Positions 8,953 through 17,421 of a DNA stretch of 64,000 nt are shown piece by piece. The stretch comes from Siminovitchia terrae (lineage in GTDB: Bacteria > Bacillota > Bacilli > Bacillales > Bacillaceae_C), in contig NZ_QYTW02000008.1 of NCBI RefSeq assembly GCF_003605405.2, positions 30,015 through 94,014 on the forward strand, written 5' to 3'. Each line of letters starts with the position of its first letter. Positions within the stretch are counted from its first letter, which is position 1. The notes under the pieces were generated by a model. The model was not told the DNA's origin and did no database searches. It worked only from the letters and a program-made list of their open reading frames with translations. The translations under genes were made by a program, and so were the position numbers.

Positions 8953-10064
8953 TAAACTTTCAACTCCTTAAAAATTGTTGGGAACACCTTTCTAATTTCA
9001 TCTAATATAGGATGAATGACTGGCCTAAAATCGGAATACGGGAGAAGTTTCTCTATTTCAGCCTGCCATGAAAGACTTTCTTCTAATAAACCTTCGACGA
9101 CTCCGAGCGTAGCGATTGGAAAATAAGGCAAGCTGTATCCGCCCTCCTGTATAACCACCAACCTACTGTCACAATGAATTGCGGCCAGTTCCTTTACCTT
9201 TGCGGTCATCTTTTTAAATCCTTCTCTGGTAACCATCATTCTGGATAATGGATCATATATATTAGCATCCTGCCCTGCGGATACTATAATCAGCTGCGGT
9301 TTATACGTATTAACTGCAGGTGTGACAACTTGATCAATAACCTCTATATATTCTTGATCTCCACAGCCTGGAATAAGGGGAATATTCATATTGAACCCCT
9401 TACCTGAGAGCTCACCCGTTTCAGTTATTTCTCCTCCCTCCAAGGGATAATTTTTATCTTGGTGGATAGAGATAAAGAAAACACTGGGATCTTGATAAAA
9501 TATATCCTGTGTCCCATTGCCGTGATGCACATCCCAATCAAGGACTAAAATCCTCTCCAAACCAAATTTTTCTTTTGCATATTCAACTGCTACAGCAACA
9601 TTATTAAATAAGCAAAAACCCATTGGGCTAGTCCTTGTCGCATGGTGTCCTGGAGGCCTAATTAATGCGTACGATTGTTTAACATCTTGTTCCTCAAATA
9701 CCACATCGATAGCTTTTTTCGCTCCTCCTGCTGATAAAAGCGCAATTTCGTAGGAGCCGGGCGAGGATACTGCCGCTTCTCCCACCTCTGTATTGATCTT
9801 GTTTTTGCTGGCCTTTTTAACTTTTTCAACCATTTCAGTTGTATGAACCTTTAATAGATCTTCATCGGTGGCGAAATCAGGCCTGTAAGAAACCATTTCG
9901 TTTAACAGCCCTGTTTTTTCCAAAAGTTCATGAGCAAGACTTAATCTGTAAGGGTTTTCAAAAGCTAGGCCAGAATCCATCTCAAATTCATCGATAGAAA
10001 TGTATTTCTGTTTGCCAATATCATGTTCTTTATACCTCTCATCCCAAATCAATGCTGTTCTCAT
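8952..10064 (-). CDS. Histone deacetylase family amidohydrolase (acetylpolyamine/AcuC-like)
   Basis: 370 residues, full length for the arginase/deacetylase fold. RPPGHHATR (His140/141, the general base pair), DWDVHHGNGT (zinc ligands Asp178 and His180) and SAGQDAN (zinc ligand Asp266) are intact, as is the EGGY loop. Bacterial members hydrolyse acetylpolyamines or other acetylated amines. First gene of an operon with DUF3311 and a symporter, behind a sigma-54 promoter and divergent from its likely activator, so its substrate is probably imported by the symporter. Acetoin-type AcuC function is less likely given the absence of acuA/acuB. Confidence 0.88.
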   Translation of the reverse strand: MRTALIWDERYKEHDIGKQKYISIDEFEMDSGLAFENPYRLSLAHELLEKTGLLNEMVSYRPDFATDEDLLKVHTTEMVEKVKKASKNKINTEVGEAAVSSPGSYEIALLSAGGAKKAIDVVFEEQDVKQSYALIRPPGHHATRTSPMGFCLFNNVAVAVEYAKEKFGLERILVLDWDVHHGNGTQDIFYQDPSVFFISIHQDKNYPLEGGEITETGELSGKGFNMNIPLIPGCGDQEYIEVIDQVVTPAVNTYKPQLIIVSAGQDANIYDPLSRMMVTREGFKKMTAKVKELAAIHCDSRLVVIQEGGYSLPYFPIATLGVVEGLLEESLSWQAEIEKLLPYSDFRPVIHPILDEIRKVFPTIFKELKV

Positions 10065-10100
10065 GAATTCAATTCCTCCTCATTTATTTTGGTAATTATA

Positions 10101-10118
10101 TTGCAAAAAGTATGCCAA
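10101..10118 (-). promoter_or_regulatory. Sigma-54 promoter of deacetylase-symporter operon
   Basis: On the minus strand TTGGCATACTTTTTGCAA has the invariant GG and GC exactly 10 bases apart, matching the -24/-12 consensus. It lies about 37 bases before the start codon at 10064, leaving room for transcription start and a GAGGAGG ribosome site. Confidence 0.88.
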
Positions 10119-10177
10119 TTTAAAAAGTATTGATTTATTAACCTTTTGAAATTACAATAATGAAAATATGCATTTTA

Positions 10178-10240
10178 ATAATGTTTTTTCAGTGAAAACT
10201 GCCAAATTTCAAATGCAGCATAACATTATAATGTTTTTTT
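10178..10240. promoter_or_regulatory. Probable enhancer (UAS) for the divergent sigma-54 activator
   Basis: ATAATGTTTTTT occurs at 10178-10189 and again at 10228-10239, 50 bp apart. The second copy is part of the perfect palindrome AACATTATAATGTT (10222-10235). Both lie about 60-135 bp upstream of the -24 element, the usual enhancer distance. Activator binding is inferred. Confidence 0.5.
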
Positions 10241-10264
10241 GCATTTAAAGAGAGGAGGAACATT

Positions 10265-11494
10265 GTGGTATTTCATGAGAGGGCTTCGTGGTCAATTTTA
10301 AAATTTGAAGAAGAAAACAAAGATAAAATTGATCAATATATATCCCAAAAGCTAAAAAAAGGCGAGTTTCTTAAAGAAGTAGCTCAACATTTTTCACATT
10401 TAAAGGAAAGTACAGCTCAAGTTATAAGAATTCAAGAGATCCCCTTTCTTCTTATCAAGAAAAATAACCTTAAACTTTTGGGCATTTCAGCCATAAATTC
10501 CTCTAATGTATTGACCGAGCGCTTAAGAAAGGGTAATAGCAAACAGCTTTCTTTTCAGTCTGAAAAAATGAAAGCTGTCATGGAGCTTGTCAGAAAAGTG
10601 TCTTTAGTAGATTCAACAGTGCTCATTCTTGGAAAAACAGGCGTTGGAAAAAGTCATATAGCCAAACTCATCCATCAATACAGCCAGCGGTCAAATAAAC
10701 AATTGGCAATAGTAAATTGCAGTGCGATTCCTGAATCATTGATTGAGGCTGAATTATTTGGATATACAGCAGGAAGCTTTACTGGGGGCCATAAAGATGG
10801 AAAGCCTGGAATCTTTCAATCAGTTTCGGGGGGAACAATTTTCCTGGACGAAATAGGAGAAGTCCCTTTTCACCTTCAATCAAAGCTACTTGAGGTAATC
10901 CAGGAAAACAGTATAAGGCCTATTGGTTCAGTGGAGTCGATTCCAGTAGATGTCCGAATTATTGCAGCAACTAACCAAGATCTTGAGGATATGGTTAAAA
11001 AGAAGTTATTTCGAGAGGATCTATACTATCGTTTAAATGTCGTACCCATTCAGATACCGCCATTATCAGAAAGAAAAGAAGACTTACAGGTCTTAATTAC
11101 CCAATTTTTAAATACGTTCGGAGATAAATATGAAATGCAAAAAGTATTTACCCCTGAGGTAATGAATGCGTTTTATCAGTATGATTGGCCTGGCAACGTA
11201 AGAGAACTTGAAAATATGATCGAACGTCTCTTCATTACTTCCGAAGAGGAAGTAATTACATTAAATGATTTGCCCGAGAGTATTTCCAATTTGTCGAATA
11301 ACAAAAACAACCAGGAATCTTACTCGCCGCCTTTCTTGTCTTTAAAAGAAGCAAAGCAAAGGGCTGAAAATGCTTTAATATCAAATGCATATAAAGTATA
11401 TCGAAACACTTATAAAGTAGCAGAGGTGCTCCAAGTGAACCAATCTACAATTGCCAGAAAGGTTAAGGAGTTACGGGAGAGAGGAGAACTTTGA
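10265..11494 (+). CDS. Sigma-54-dependent transcriptional activator (AAA+ enhancer-binding protein)
   Basis: 409 residues. A short N-terminal region (about 95 residues) without receiver or PAS domain, then the AAA+ domain with Walker A GKTGVGKS (123-130), Walker B FLDEIG (193-198), and a C-terminal Fis-like helix-turn-helix (about 380-405, VAEVLQVNQSTIARKVKEL). The sigma-54 contact loop reads GSFTGG (170-175) instead of the usual GAFTGA. Starts with GTG behind GAGGAGG. It is divergent from the deacetylase operon and its sigma-54 promoter, which is the obvious target. It is followed directly by a nitrilase-like gene. Confidence 0.9.
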   Translation: MVFHERASWSILKFEEENKDKIDQYISQKLKKGEFLKEVAQHFSHLKESTAQVIRIQEIPFLLIKKNNLKLLGISAINSSNVLTERLRKGNSKQLSFQSEKMKAVMELVRKVSLVDSTVLILGKTGVGKSHIAKLIHQYSQRSNKQLAIVNCSAIPESLIEAELFGYTAGSFTGGHKDGKPGIFQSVSGGTIFLDEIGEVPFHLQSKLLEVIQENSIRPIGSVESIPVDVRIIAATNQDLEDMVKKKLFREDLYYRLNVVPIQIPPLSERKEDLQVLITQFLNTFGDKYEMQKVFTPEVMNAFYQYDWPGNVRELENMIERLFITSEEEVITLNDLPESISNLSNNKNNQESYSPPFLSLKEAKQRAENALISNAYKVYRNTYKVAEVLQVNQSTIARKVKELRERGEL

Positions 11495-12319
11495 TTGTTA
11501 ACAATCGGCTTGGCACAATTGAAAAGTACATTCATGAACAAGCAGGATAATATTAAGACGGCTATAACTACCATGAGAGAATGTAAGGAAAAAGCCGTGG
11601 ATTTGATCGTTTTCCCGGAGATGTTTTTAACCGGATACGCACTTAAGGAAAATGTCTATGAGTTGGCTGAACCGTTGGAGGGGCCAAGTCTGAAACAATT
11701 ATGTAAAGCAGCAAGGGAAAACCAAATAGGAGTCGTTATTGGTTTTCCTGAAAGAAAAGAGAACCAGTATTTTAATTCGGCAGTCTTTATTCAAAAAGAT
11801 GGAACAATACAAGGCGTTTATCGAAAAGTTCATTTATTTGAGTGGGAAAAAAATATTTTTACAGCAGGAAATGATGGCCCTCTGTTTACTATAGAGGACG
11901 GAAAAATTTCTTTAATGATGACATTCGATGCTGGCTTCCCCGAAATGTCTAGAATATATGCTCTTAATGGTGCCGAAATGATTATTGTCCTATCGGCACA
12001 TGTTGTCCCCTACCAAATCTATCATAAAATTATGATGAGCGCGCGAGCATTGGAAAATCAAGTGTTTTTAGCTGTCGTTAATAAAGTCGGGTTGGAAGAG
12101 CAATCCGTTTATTTTGGTGAAAGTGCCATTATTTCACCTTATGGTGATTATTTAAATAAAATAGATAACCAAGAGAAGGTTATTATTGAAAGTATCGACC
12201 TATCACTTGTGTACAAGACACGTGAAAGTTTGTCCATGAAATATCTTGAAAATAGGAATTTAAGCTATTTTAAAAAGAGCAAACTATGTAAACCCTACCA
12301 TCCTGACAAAACCTTTTAG
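11495..12319 (+). CDS. Nitrilase-superfamily protein lacking the catalytic cysteine
   Basis: 274 residues with the carbon-nitrogen hydrolase fold. The catalytic Glu (FPEMFLTGY, Glu42) and Lys (YRKVHLF, Lys111) are present. At the nucleophile position, where the family has a cysteine before an aromatic residue and Asp, this protein reads LMMTFDAGFPE with Thr143 (codon at 11921-11923). It is therefore probably inactive as an amidase or works differently. TTG start immediately after the activator's TGA stop, behind GAGAGGAG, so the two are co-transcribed and translationally coupled. It may bind a ligand and modulate the activator (inference). Confidence 0.82.
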   Translation: MLTIGLAQLKSTFMNKQDNIKTAITTMRECKEKAVDLIVFPEMFLTGYALKENVYELAEPLEGPSLKQLCKAARENQIGVVIGFPERKENQYFNSAVFIQKDGTIQGVYRKVHLFEWEKNIFTAGNDGPLFTIEDGKISLMMTFDAGFPEMSRIYALNGAEMIIVLSAHVVPYQIYHKIMMSARALENQVFLAVVNKVGLEEQSVYFGESAIISPYGDYLNKIDNQEKVIIESIDLSLVYKTRESLSMKYLENRNLSYFKKSKLCKPYHPDKTF

Positions 12320-12348
12320 CGAACGCCGTCTATTTTTCCGCTATATAA

Positions 12349-12379
12349 ACAGGAGCCGTCAATTTATAAAGGACGGTTC
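12349..12379 (+). terminator. Hairpin after nitrilase-like gene
   Basis: AGGAGCCGTC / GACGGTTCCT stem with an 11-nt loop, 30 bases after the stop. No clear T run, so termination strength is uncertain. Confidence 0.4.
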
Positions 12380-12506
12380 CTGCTCAGCTCAAGATAAAGG
12401 TTTTTCTGGCGACATCTTCCACATACATCTATGGACTTGACGCCCTAACCGATGTTTTGCGTCTCCTCCAATGCTCAATCGTAAATTCCTTTGAAATCAT
12501 CATCAT

Positions 12507-12989
12507 TCAGTCAAACAACACAATCTCGGCCCGAAAATCCTCATCAATATGTAAAATGCCATATGAGTAATAAGGCATCCTCCGCTTATCAGTCGGAGAT
12601 CCGGGGTTCATCAGCATAACCTTTTTAAAATAGCGAACCATAGGAATATGGGAATGTCCGAAAATGATGATATCTGCCTCTTCAAAAGCTTCCAAAGCGC
12701 GTTTTTCGGTGGTTTGTTTTTCTCCATGTCCATGGACAATTCCAATGTTAAAACCGTTCACTTCGATCATTTCCTTCGCGTTAAAATGTTCCCGGACCTC
12801 GTCACCATCTACATTCCCGTGCACACCCACAACCTTGGCATAGCCTGACAATTCTCTATAAACCTCCATCGAAACCCAATCTCCTGCATGGATAATCAAG
12901 TCCGCAGTTTCGCATTCTTTTAAAAGAGGTGTCGGTAGCCTCTTTGCTCTGCCAGGAATATGTGTATCCGATGTCACTACAATTTTCAA
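12507..12989 (-). CDS. YfcE/MJ0936-type metallophosphoesterase
   Basis: 160 residues. The metal-binding motifs are in order: SDTHIPG, GDW, GNVDGD, HGHGEK and GHSHIP, followed by NPGSPTDKR. This is the small phosphodiesterase family of manganese-dependent enzymes; the natural substrate is unknown. Several starts are possible (GTG at 12998 or 12995, TTG at 12989). The TTG is chosen because AAAGGGGTGG lies just upstream of it and the protein then begins MKIVVTSDTH like its relatives. Confidence 0.88.
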   Translation of the reverse strand: MKIVVTSDTHIPGRAKRLPTPLLKECETADLIIHAGDWVSMEVYRELSGYAKVVGVHGNVDGDEVREHFNAKEMIEVNGFNIGIVHGHGEKQTTEKRALEAFEEADIIIFGHSHIPMVRYFKKVMLMNPGSPTDKRRMPYYSYGILHIDEDFRAEIVLFD

Positions 12990-13084
12990 TTGCACCACCC
13001 CTTTTTCCGTATTAAAAATATGGATGCCAATTTTCCGTTAAAAATAGCATCCTTGAAATACTTGTGATCTTCAAGCATAACGCA

Positions 13085-13579
13085 TCATGACTCCAGTGGC
13101 GGGACAGCAATCTCCGTGTATTGGGGATCATCCCGTTTTTTCATTTTTATTTGGAAATACGAATCGCGGTATTCTGAGACGGAGTCTTTCATTTTTACTG
13201 CAGTGGGAAGGGTGATGACAGAGCGGTGGGCTGAATCAGGAATCCCCTCAATGAACATCTGATTAGAATTATGGTAGACCTTTAACTGGGATAGCTGGCT
13301 TTCATCTGTAATCAAGATTTTCACATAGACATGATCAAGGCTCTCAAAAGTAATCGCTTGCAATGGTTCTGCAGCCGATACCTGTACCTCCTGTCCGACT
13401 TCACTTTCTGGCCTATCTTCATTCTCTGTGTGCATGGATCCCATCATATTAAAATCTTTGATGGAAGAAGTAATGGATTGCTCCATCATATCCTGAACAT
13501 ATTTTTGGATATCATTGTTAAAATGATTCTCGCCTAGCCATTTTGGCAGTATGCCTTTTAAAAATGGTAATTGGAACAT
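13085..13579 (-). CDS. Hsp20/alpha-crystallin-like spore protein (GerT-like)
   Basis: 164 residues. The N-terminal third is predicted helical (PKWLGENHFNNDIQKYVQDMMEQ), and the C-terminal 85 residues form a degenerate alpha-crystallin beta sandwich (DHVYVKILITDE... NQMFIEGIPDSAHRSVITLPTAVK ... YFQIKMKKRD). It lacks the C-terminal IxI motif of chaperone Hsp20s. Similar Bacillus proteins belong to the spore coat/germination group that includes GerT. The name is by resemblance only. Good ribosome site (GGGGAG) before the ATG. Monocistronic. Confidence 0.6.
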   Translation of the reverse strand: MFQLPFLKGILPKWLGENHFNNDIQKYVQDMMEQSITSSIKDFNMMGSMHTENEDRPESEVGQEVQVSAAEPLQAITFESLDHVYVKILITDESQLSQLKVYHNSNQMFIEGIPDSAHRSVITLPTAVKMKDSVSEYRDSYFQIKMKKRDDPQYTEIAVPPLES

Positions 13580-13650
13580 AATCGGTCTCCCCTATTTGTG
13601 GAGTAGTAAATCCTGGTGATTTCAATATATGCCCACCCTTTCGATTGGTT

Positions 13651-13704
13651 AAAAAAGGAGCTGCCGGGAAAAAACAGCAAAGCTCACTCTCCAAGCAACT
13701 CCTT
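13651..13704 (-). terminator. Terminator after NhaC gene
   Basis: On the minus strand AAGGAGTTGC / GCAGCTCCTT followed by a T run, just after the stop at 13711. Confidence 0.65.
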
Positions 13705-13710
13705 CCATTA

Positions 13711-15129
13711 TCATTTTGCGTAAGGCATTTCCACTTCCTCTGCCCCGTCCTTTGGAAGATATTCAATTTTCAGATTCAAAAAGCCGTAGATAATAGCGAT
13801 GATTGGGCTAAGAAAACAGAAAAAGGCAAACGGTGCGTAGGAAAAAGAATGCACACCCAATGTGGCAAACATAAAGGCACCGCACGTATTCCACGGAACC
13901 AACGGTGATGTGACTGCACCTCCATCTTCAATGGTTCGAGATAGATTTTTTATATGCAGCCCCCGTCTCTTATACTCCGATGCGTACATCCGTGCCGGGA
14001 AAATCATCGCAAGATATGCATCGCAGGCCAGTATGTTTGTCATCACACTGGTACCCACTGTGGTTGCAATAAGATTACCTGTAGATTTTACCATCTTGAT
14101 TAAAGATTCAACTATTGTCTCTAGCGTTCCGGTCACTTCAAGGATGCCGCCATACGCCATAGCGATCATGATCAAGGAGATCGTCCAAAACATGGATTCA
14201 ATGCCACCATTGTTCAGCAGGCTGTCCAAAATTTCTACACCAGTTTCTGCGGCATGTCCATAATATAATGTATTCAAAGCGTCAGTCCATGATGCTCCCT
14301 GTACGAATACTGTACATATCGTTCCCATGAGACTTCCAATTACCAGGCCCGGTATAGCGGGTATTTTTAGCGTAAGCAGCACTATGACAATCAGGGGGAC
14401 GAGGAGCAGCCAAGGTGAAATGATAAATATTCCATCAAGTTGGGACTGCAAAACCGCTACTTGGTCCGGCGACCCTTTTGGTGTCAATGTAAAGCCCATA
14501 ATGGTGTAGATAATAAGGGCAATCGTAATGGCCGGAACTGTTGTATACAGTAGATGTCGGATATGTTCAAAGAGGTTCAATCCGGTAATTCCTGCAGCCA
14601 GATTGGTCATTTCAGACATCGGAGAAATTTTATCTCCAAAGTAACAACCCGATATGACAGCGCCCGCCGCCATTGCCGAACTGATTCCAAATCCTTCCGC
14701 CATACCCATGATAGCGATTCCAATTGTCCCTGCAGATGTCCAAGCATTTCCGGATGAAACCGAAACAACCATGCAAATAAGACAGGCGGCCACTAGAAAA
14801 AAAGTCGGTGACAATAATTTTAGACCATAATAAATCATGGAAGCCACGACCCCTCCTGACGTCCAGGAGCCAATCAAGGCTCCGATGACCATCAAGATTA
14901 AAATCGCCTGAATAGGCAGTACGACTGTTTTTAGCATTCCCTTTTCAATATCTTTCCAAGAGTGACCCAAGCTTAAGCCGAGGACCGTAGCTACAATCGC
15001 ACTGGCCAAGAGAGGAATTTGCGGGTCAAGCCCAAGAAAAAAGATACCAACCAACAGAGATAACATCATAAACACAATTGGGATCAGCGCAACTAACAAG
15101 GTTGGCTTTCTTGGTTCCTTTGTTTTCAT
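13711..15129 (-). CDS. NhaC family Na+/H+ antiporter
   Basis: 472 residues, about 12 membrane segments. Conserved family blocks include GNAWTSAGTIGIAIMGMAEGFGIS, GAVISGCYFGDKISPMSEMTNLAAG and TSVMTNILACDAYLAMIFPARMY. NhaC-type carriers exchange sodium for protons, and some relatives carry organic anions or amino acids. The start at 15129 is preferred over an ATG 18 bases upstream because AGAGGAG precedes it. It lies 200 bp downstream of the aminotransferase, with repeat copy 2 filling the gap, so it was probably co-transcribed from the sigma-54 promoter and may transport that pathway's substrate. Confidence 0.88.
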   Translation of the reverse strand: MKTKEPRKPTLLVALIPIVFMMLSLLVGIFFLGLDPQIPLLASAIVATVLGLSLGHSWKDIEKGMLKTVVLPIQAILILMVIGALIGSWTSGGVVASMIYYGLKLLSPTFFLVAACLICMVVSVSSGNAWTSAGTIGIAIMGMAEGFGISSAMAAGAVISGCYFGDKISPMSEMTNLAAGITGLNLFEHIRHLLYTTVPAITIALIIYTIMGFTLTPKGSPDQVAVLQSQLDGIFIISPWLLLVPLIVIVLLTLKIPAIPGLVIGSLMGTICTVFVQGASWTDALNTLYYGHAAETGVEILDSLLNNGGIESMFWTISLIMIAMAYGGILEVTGTLETIVESLIKMVKSTGNLIATTVGTSVMTNILACDAYLAMIFPARMYASEYKRRGLHIKNLSRTIEDGGAVTSPLVPWNTCGAFMFATLGVHSFSYAPFAFFCFLSPIIAIIYGFLNLKIEYLPKDGAEEVEMPYAK

Positions 15130-15153
15130 TATCTCTCCTCTTTTCATCTTTAT

Positions 15154-15328
15154 TTAACTTTATTCAGTAGAAGTCTCCCACTTCTGGAAGTGGTGAGATG
15201 AATGCGTATTGGTATTCCATTCAGCAGGGGTTCAAACCCCGGCTGAATGAAGTTAAGGCCTCCGGCGGATGCCACAGATTTGCGAAGCTCGATAAAATCT
15301 GGGCGCAAATAGGCCAAGGCGCATTTGA
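15154..15328 (-). repeat. Structured dispersed repeat, copy 2 (175 bp, short subtype, minus orientation)
   Basis: Reverse-oriented copy. It lacks the 20-base segment that in long copies forms the ATCGAGC/GCTCGAT stem and keeps GAGCTTCGCAAATCT. It shares this exact subtype and length with copy 3, and the two face each other across the aminotransferase gene. Confidence 0.85.
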
Positions 15329-15348
15329 TACAAACGATTCGCAAACGA

Positions 15349-16716
15349 CTAAGCCTGCACGACAGAACTTTCGAGTAATGATTCTACACTTTCACGGAAG
15401 ATTTGCGTATGGTAATCAACATCCACTTCCTTCGTTTGAGAAGAAATAAGAGCCATATTATGAAATGGAGTCATAAGGATTCCACGGTTTAATGCGTAAA
15501 GATGCATATACCGATCAAGTTCAAAATCCACTGCCGCAGCGGCTTCTCCGCCATTTTTCGGTGCAGTTTCACGGAACCAGTACTCTGTTCGGCAGCCAAG
15601 ACGCTTAACGATCCAAGGCAGATTCTTCTCCTTAATTACCGATTCGACTCCATCAGAGAATCGCTCAGCTAGTGCAATATTCCGCTCGTAAAATTCGTCC
15701 GTAAGCACATTTTCCATTGTGGCTCTCATCGCTGCCATCGATAGTGCGTTTCCTGCAAGTGTACCGCCAATACCGCCTGTATCGGAATCTTCCAGGCTAA
15801 TCAAGCCTTTCATGCGCTGTGCAACTTCTTCGCTGAATCCATAAACAGCTGTCGGAATTCCTGAACCAATTGCTTTTCCGACTGTCAGCATGTCCGGCTC
15901 CAAAGCGTGTGCCCCTGTATAGCCGCCAGGTCCAGCACTCATTGTGTGAGTTTCATCATAAATAAGCAATGTTCCAGTGCGTCTTGTAATATCCCTCAAG
16001 GCTTCCAAAAAGCCTGGTTCAGGGTGAATGATTCCAATATTGGTCATGACTGGCTCAGCCAGGACACAAGCTACATCCCCCGGTTCAAGCGCTTTTTCCA
16101 AAGCTTCAATGTCATTGAATTCCACTACTTTTGTCGTTTCTGTCGGGTCCACCTGCGGGCCAATATTACCGGTGCGGCTGGAAAGCTTGCCATCTTCCAG
16201 AGTAATGAATGACTCATCGACCGTGCCGTGATAGCAATAATTGAATACTAAAACATACTTGCGCTTCGTGATATGACGCGCCAATCTAAGCGAGAAGCGG
16301 TTGGCATCCGTCGCAGAAATCGCCACCTGCCAATAAGGAAGGCCAAATCGCTTTTTCAGCTCTTTCCCAACCCAAATGGCATCCTCTGTCGGAAGCATAA
16401 ACGTAACGCCGTTTTGGATACGATCTGTAATGGCAGGCACCGCCCCTTCCGGTGCATGACCAGTCATGGAACCTGTGTCTCCAAGACAGAAGTCGATAAA
16501 TTTATTTCCGTCCACATCAGTAAAATACGCCCCAGATGCCTCTTTTACAAAAATCGGATAACTTCCGGCCCACTTCACCATCCAATTCATCGGCACACCA
16601 TCAATATAGTTCGATTTCGCCTGCTCAAATAATTCCTTGGATTTCGTATGCTTCTTCTCGAATAATTCCAATTCCTTTTCCAGTAGCTGCGCTAGTTTCT
16701 CTCTGTTGATCTCCAT
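15349..16716 (-). CDS. Class III (fold type I) PLP aminotransferase, glutamate-1-semialdehyde-aminomutase-like
   Basis: 455 residues. Conserved features: NYCYHGTVDESF (substrate/PLP ring stacking), YDETHTMSAGPGGYTG (Asp binding the pyridine nitrogen), and TVGKAIGSGIP with the Schiff-base lysine. It resembles GSA aminomutase-type enzymes, but its setting (sigma-54 promoter, antiporter downstream, aldehyde dehydrogenase in the same regulatory neighbourhood) points to catabolism of an amine or omega-amino acid rather than heme synthesis. The ATG at 16716 is used because an upstream ATG abuts AGGAGG directly. Repeats flank the gene on both sides in opposite orientation. Confidence 0.85.
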   Translation of the reverse strand: MEINREKLAQLLEKELELFEKKHTKSKELFEQAKSNYIDGVPMNWMVKWAGSYPIFVKEASGAYFTDVDGNKFIDFCLGDTGSMTGHAPEGAVPAITDRIQNGVTFMLPTEDAIWVGKELKKRFGLPYWQVAISATDANRFSLRLARHITKRKYVLVFNYCYHGTVDESFITLEDGKLSSRTGNIGPQVDPTETTKVVEFNDIEALEKALEPGDVACVLAEPVMTNIGIIHPEPGFLEALRDITRRTGTLLIYDETHTMSAGPGGYTGAHALEPDMLTVGKAIGSGIPTAVYGFSEEVAQRMKGLISLEDSDTGGIGGTLAGNALSMAAMRATMENVLTDEFYERNIALAERFSDGVESVIKEKNLPWIVKRLGCRTEYWFRETAPKNGGEAAAAVDFELDRYMHLYALNRGILMTPFHNMALISSQTKEVDVDYHTQIFRESVESLLESSVVQA

Positions 16717-16756
16717 GTATTTCATCCTCCTGAATTTTTGATGTCATTATCTATAA

Positions 16757-16774
16757 AGCAATTTGCATGCCAAC
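16757..16774 (-). promoter_or_regulatory. Sigma-54 promoter of aminotransferase
   Basis: Minus strand TTGGCATGCAAATTGCT: GG and GC are 10 bases apart, as required. It lies about 40 bases before the start codon. Confidence 0.88.
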
Positions 16775-16779
16775 TAAAA

Positions 16780-17060
16780 GTACGGAAGCTCCCGCTCATT
16801 GGGAGGCAGACTGGAATGACTTCGTTGGGGGTGCCTGCTTTTCGGCGCAAATCTAGGCGAACGCTGAATAATACGTTGCCTTCAGCATGTTTGACTTATG
16901 ACCTCGAGCCGATACTTACAGTCGGCCAATACAGCGCTGCAAGCTACCGACTGGCCTTCCTGGCTGGTGACTTATTATAGAGGCGCCGATAACGCCTCCG
17001 GCATTAGAACCTCCCATTCGTCAAAGCCGGATAGTCATCAAGCATGAAGATATAAATCCC
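16780..17060. other. Non-coding stretch upstream of the aminotransferase
   Basis: No gene supported; frames are short and broken. Contains a short hairpin (GAGGCG/CGCCTC near 16979-16997) and GC-rich segments (TTATGACCTCGAGCC) of the kind found in dispersed intergenic sequences of bacilli. No recognisable enhancer site for the neighbouring activator was found here. Confidence 0.3.
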
Positions 17061-17070
17061 TTTCTTTTTA

Positions 17071-17245
17071 TCAAATGCGCCTTGGCGTATTTGCGCCCAG
17101 ATTTTATCGAGCTTCGCAAATCTGTGGCATCCGCCGGAGGCCTTAACTTTATTCAGCCGGGGTTTGAACCCCCGCTGAATGGATTACCAATATGCATTTA
17201 TCCCACCACTTACAGAAGTGGGAGACTTCTGCTGAATGAAGTTAA
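17071..17245 (+). repeat. Structured dispersed repeat, copy 3 (175 bp, short subtype)
   Basis: Same short subtype as copy 2 and in opposite orientation. It lies between the cluster of TTGTCAA sites and the aminotransferase's sigma-54 promoter. Confidence 0.85.
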
Positions 17246-17303
17246 AAATTATTTTTTAACTTTCCTTAGCCACGAAAGCTATTCTTGAAATCTCATCTGT
17301 AAT

Positions 17304-17421
17304 TTGTCAATTTTGACAAGCTAGGTTCTAATTTTACTAAAATAAAAAATAAAAAAACGGGCGCTAAGCCCGTAAACGCTTAACTTGTCAATTTTGACAA
17401 ATTAATTGTTAGTTTTGACAA
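17304..17421. promoter_or_regulatory. Three TTGTCAATTTTGACAA-type palindromic sites, probable activator binding sites
   Basis: Perfect sites TTGTCAATTTTGACAA at 17304-17319 and 17385-17400, and a degenerate one TTGTTAGTTTTGACAA at 17406-17421. Spacing is 81 and 21 bp, the latter two helical turns. They follow the 3' end of the second sigma-54 activator and precede the aminotransferase promoter. Enhancer function is inferred. Confidence 0.6.
17351..17373 (-). terminator. Terminator after second sigma-54 activator
   Basis: ACGGGC / GCCCGT stem with a 5-nt loop, followed on the minus strand by TTTTTTTATTTTTT. Confidence 0.75.

Noticed and set aside
13518..13766. 82-codon minus-strand frame between the spore protein and NhaC
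   Set aside because: Overlaps the start of one gene, the end of another and a terminator; no independent support.
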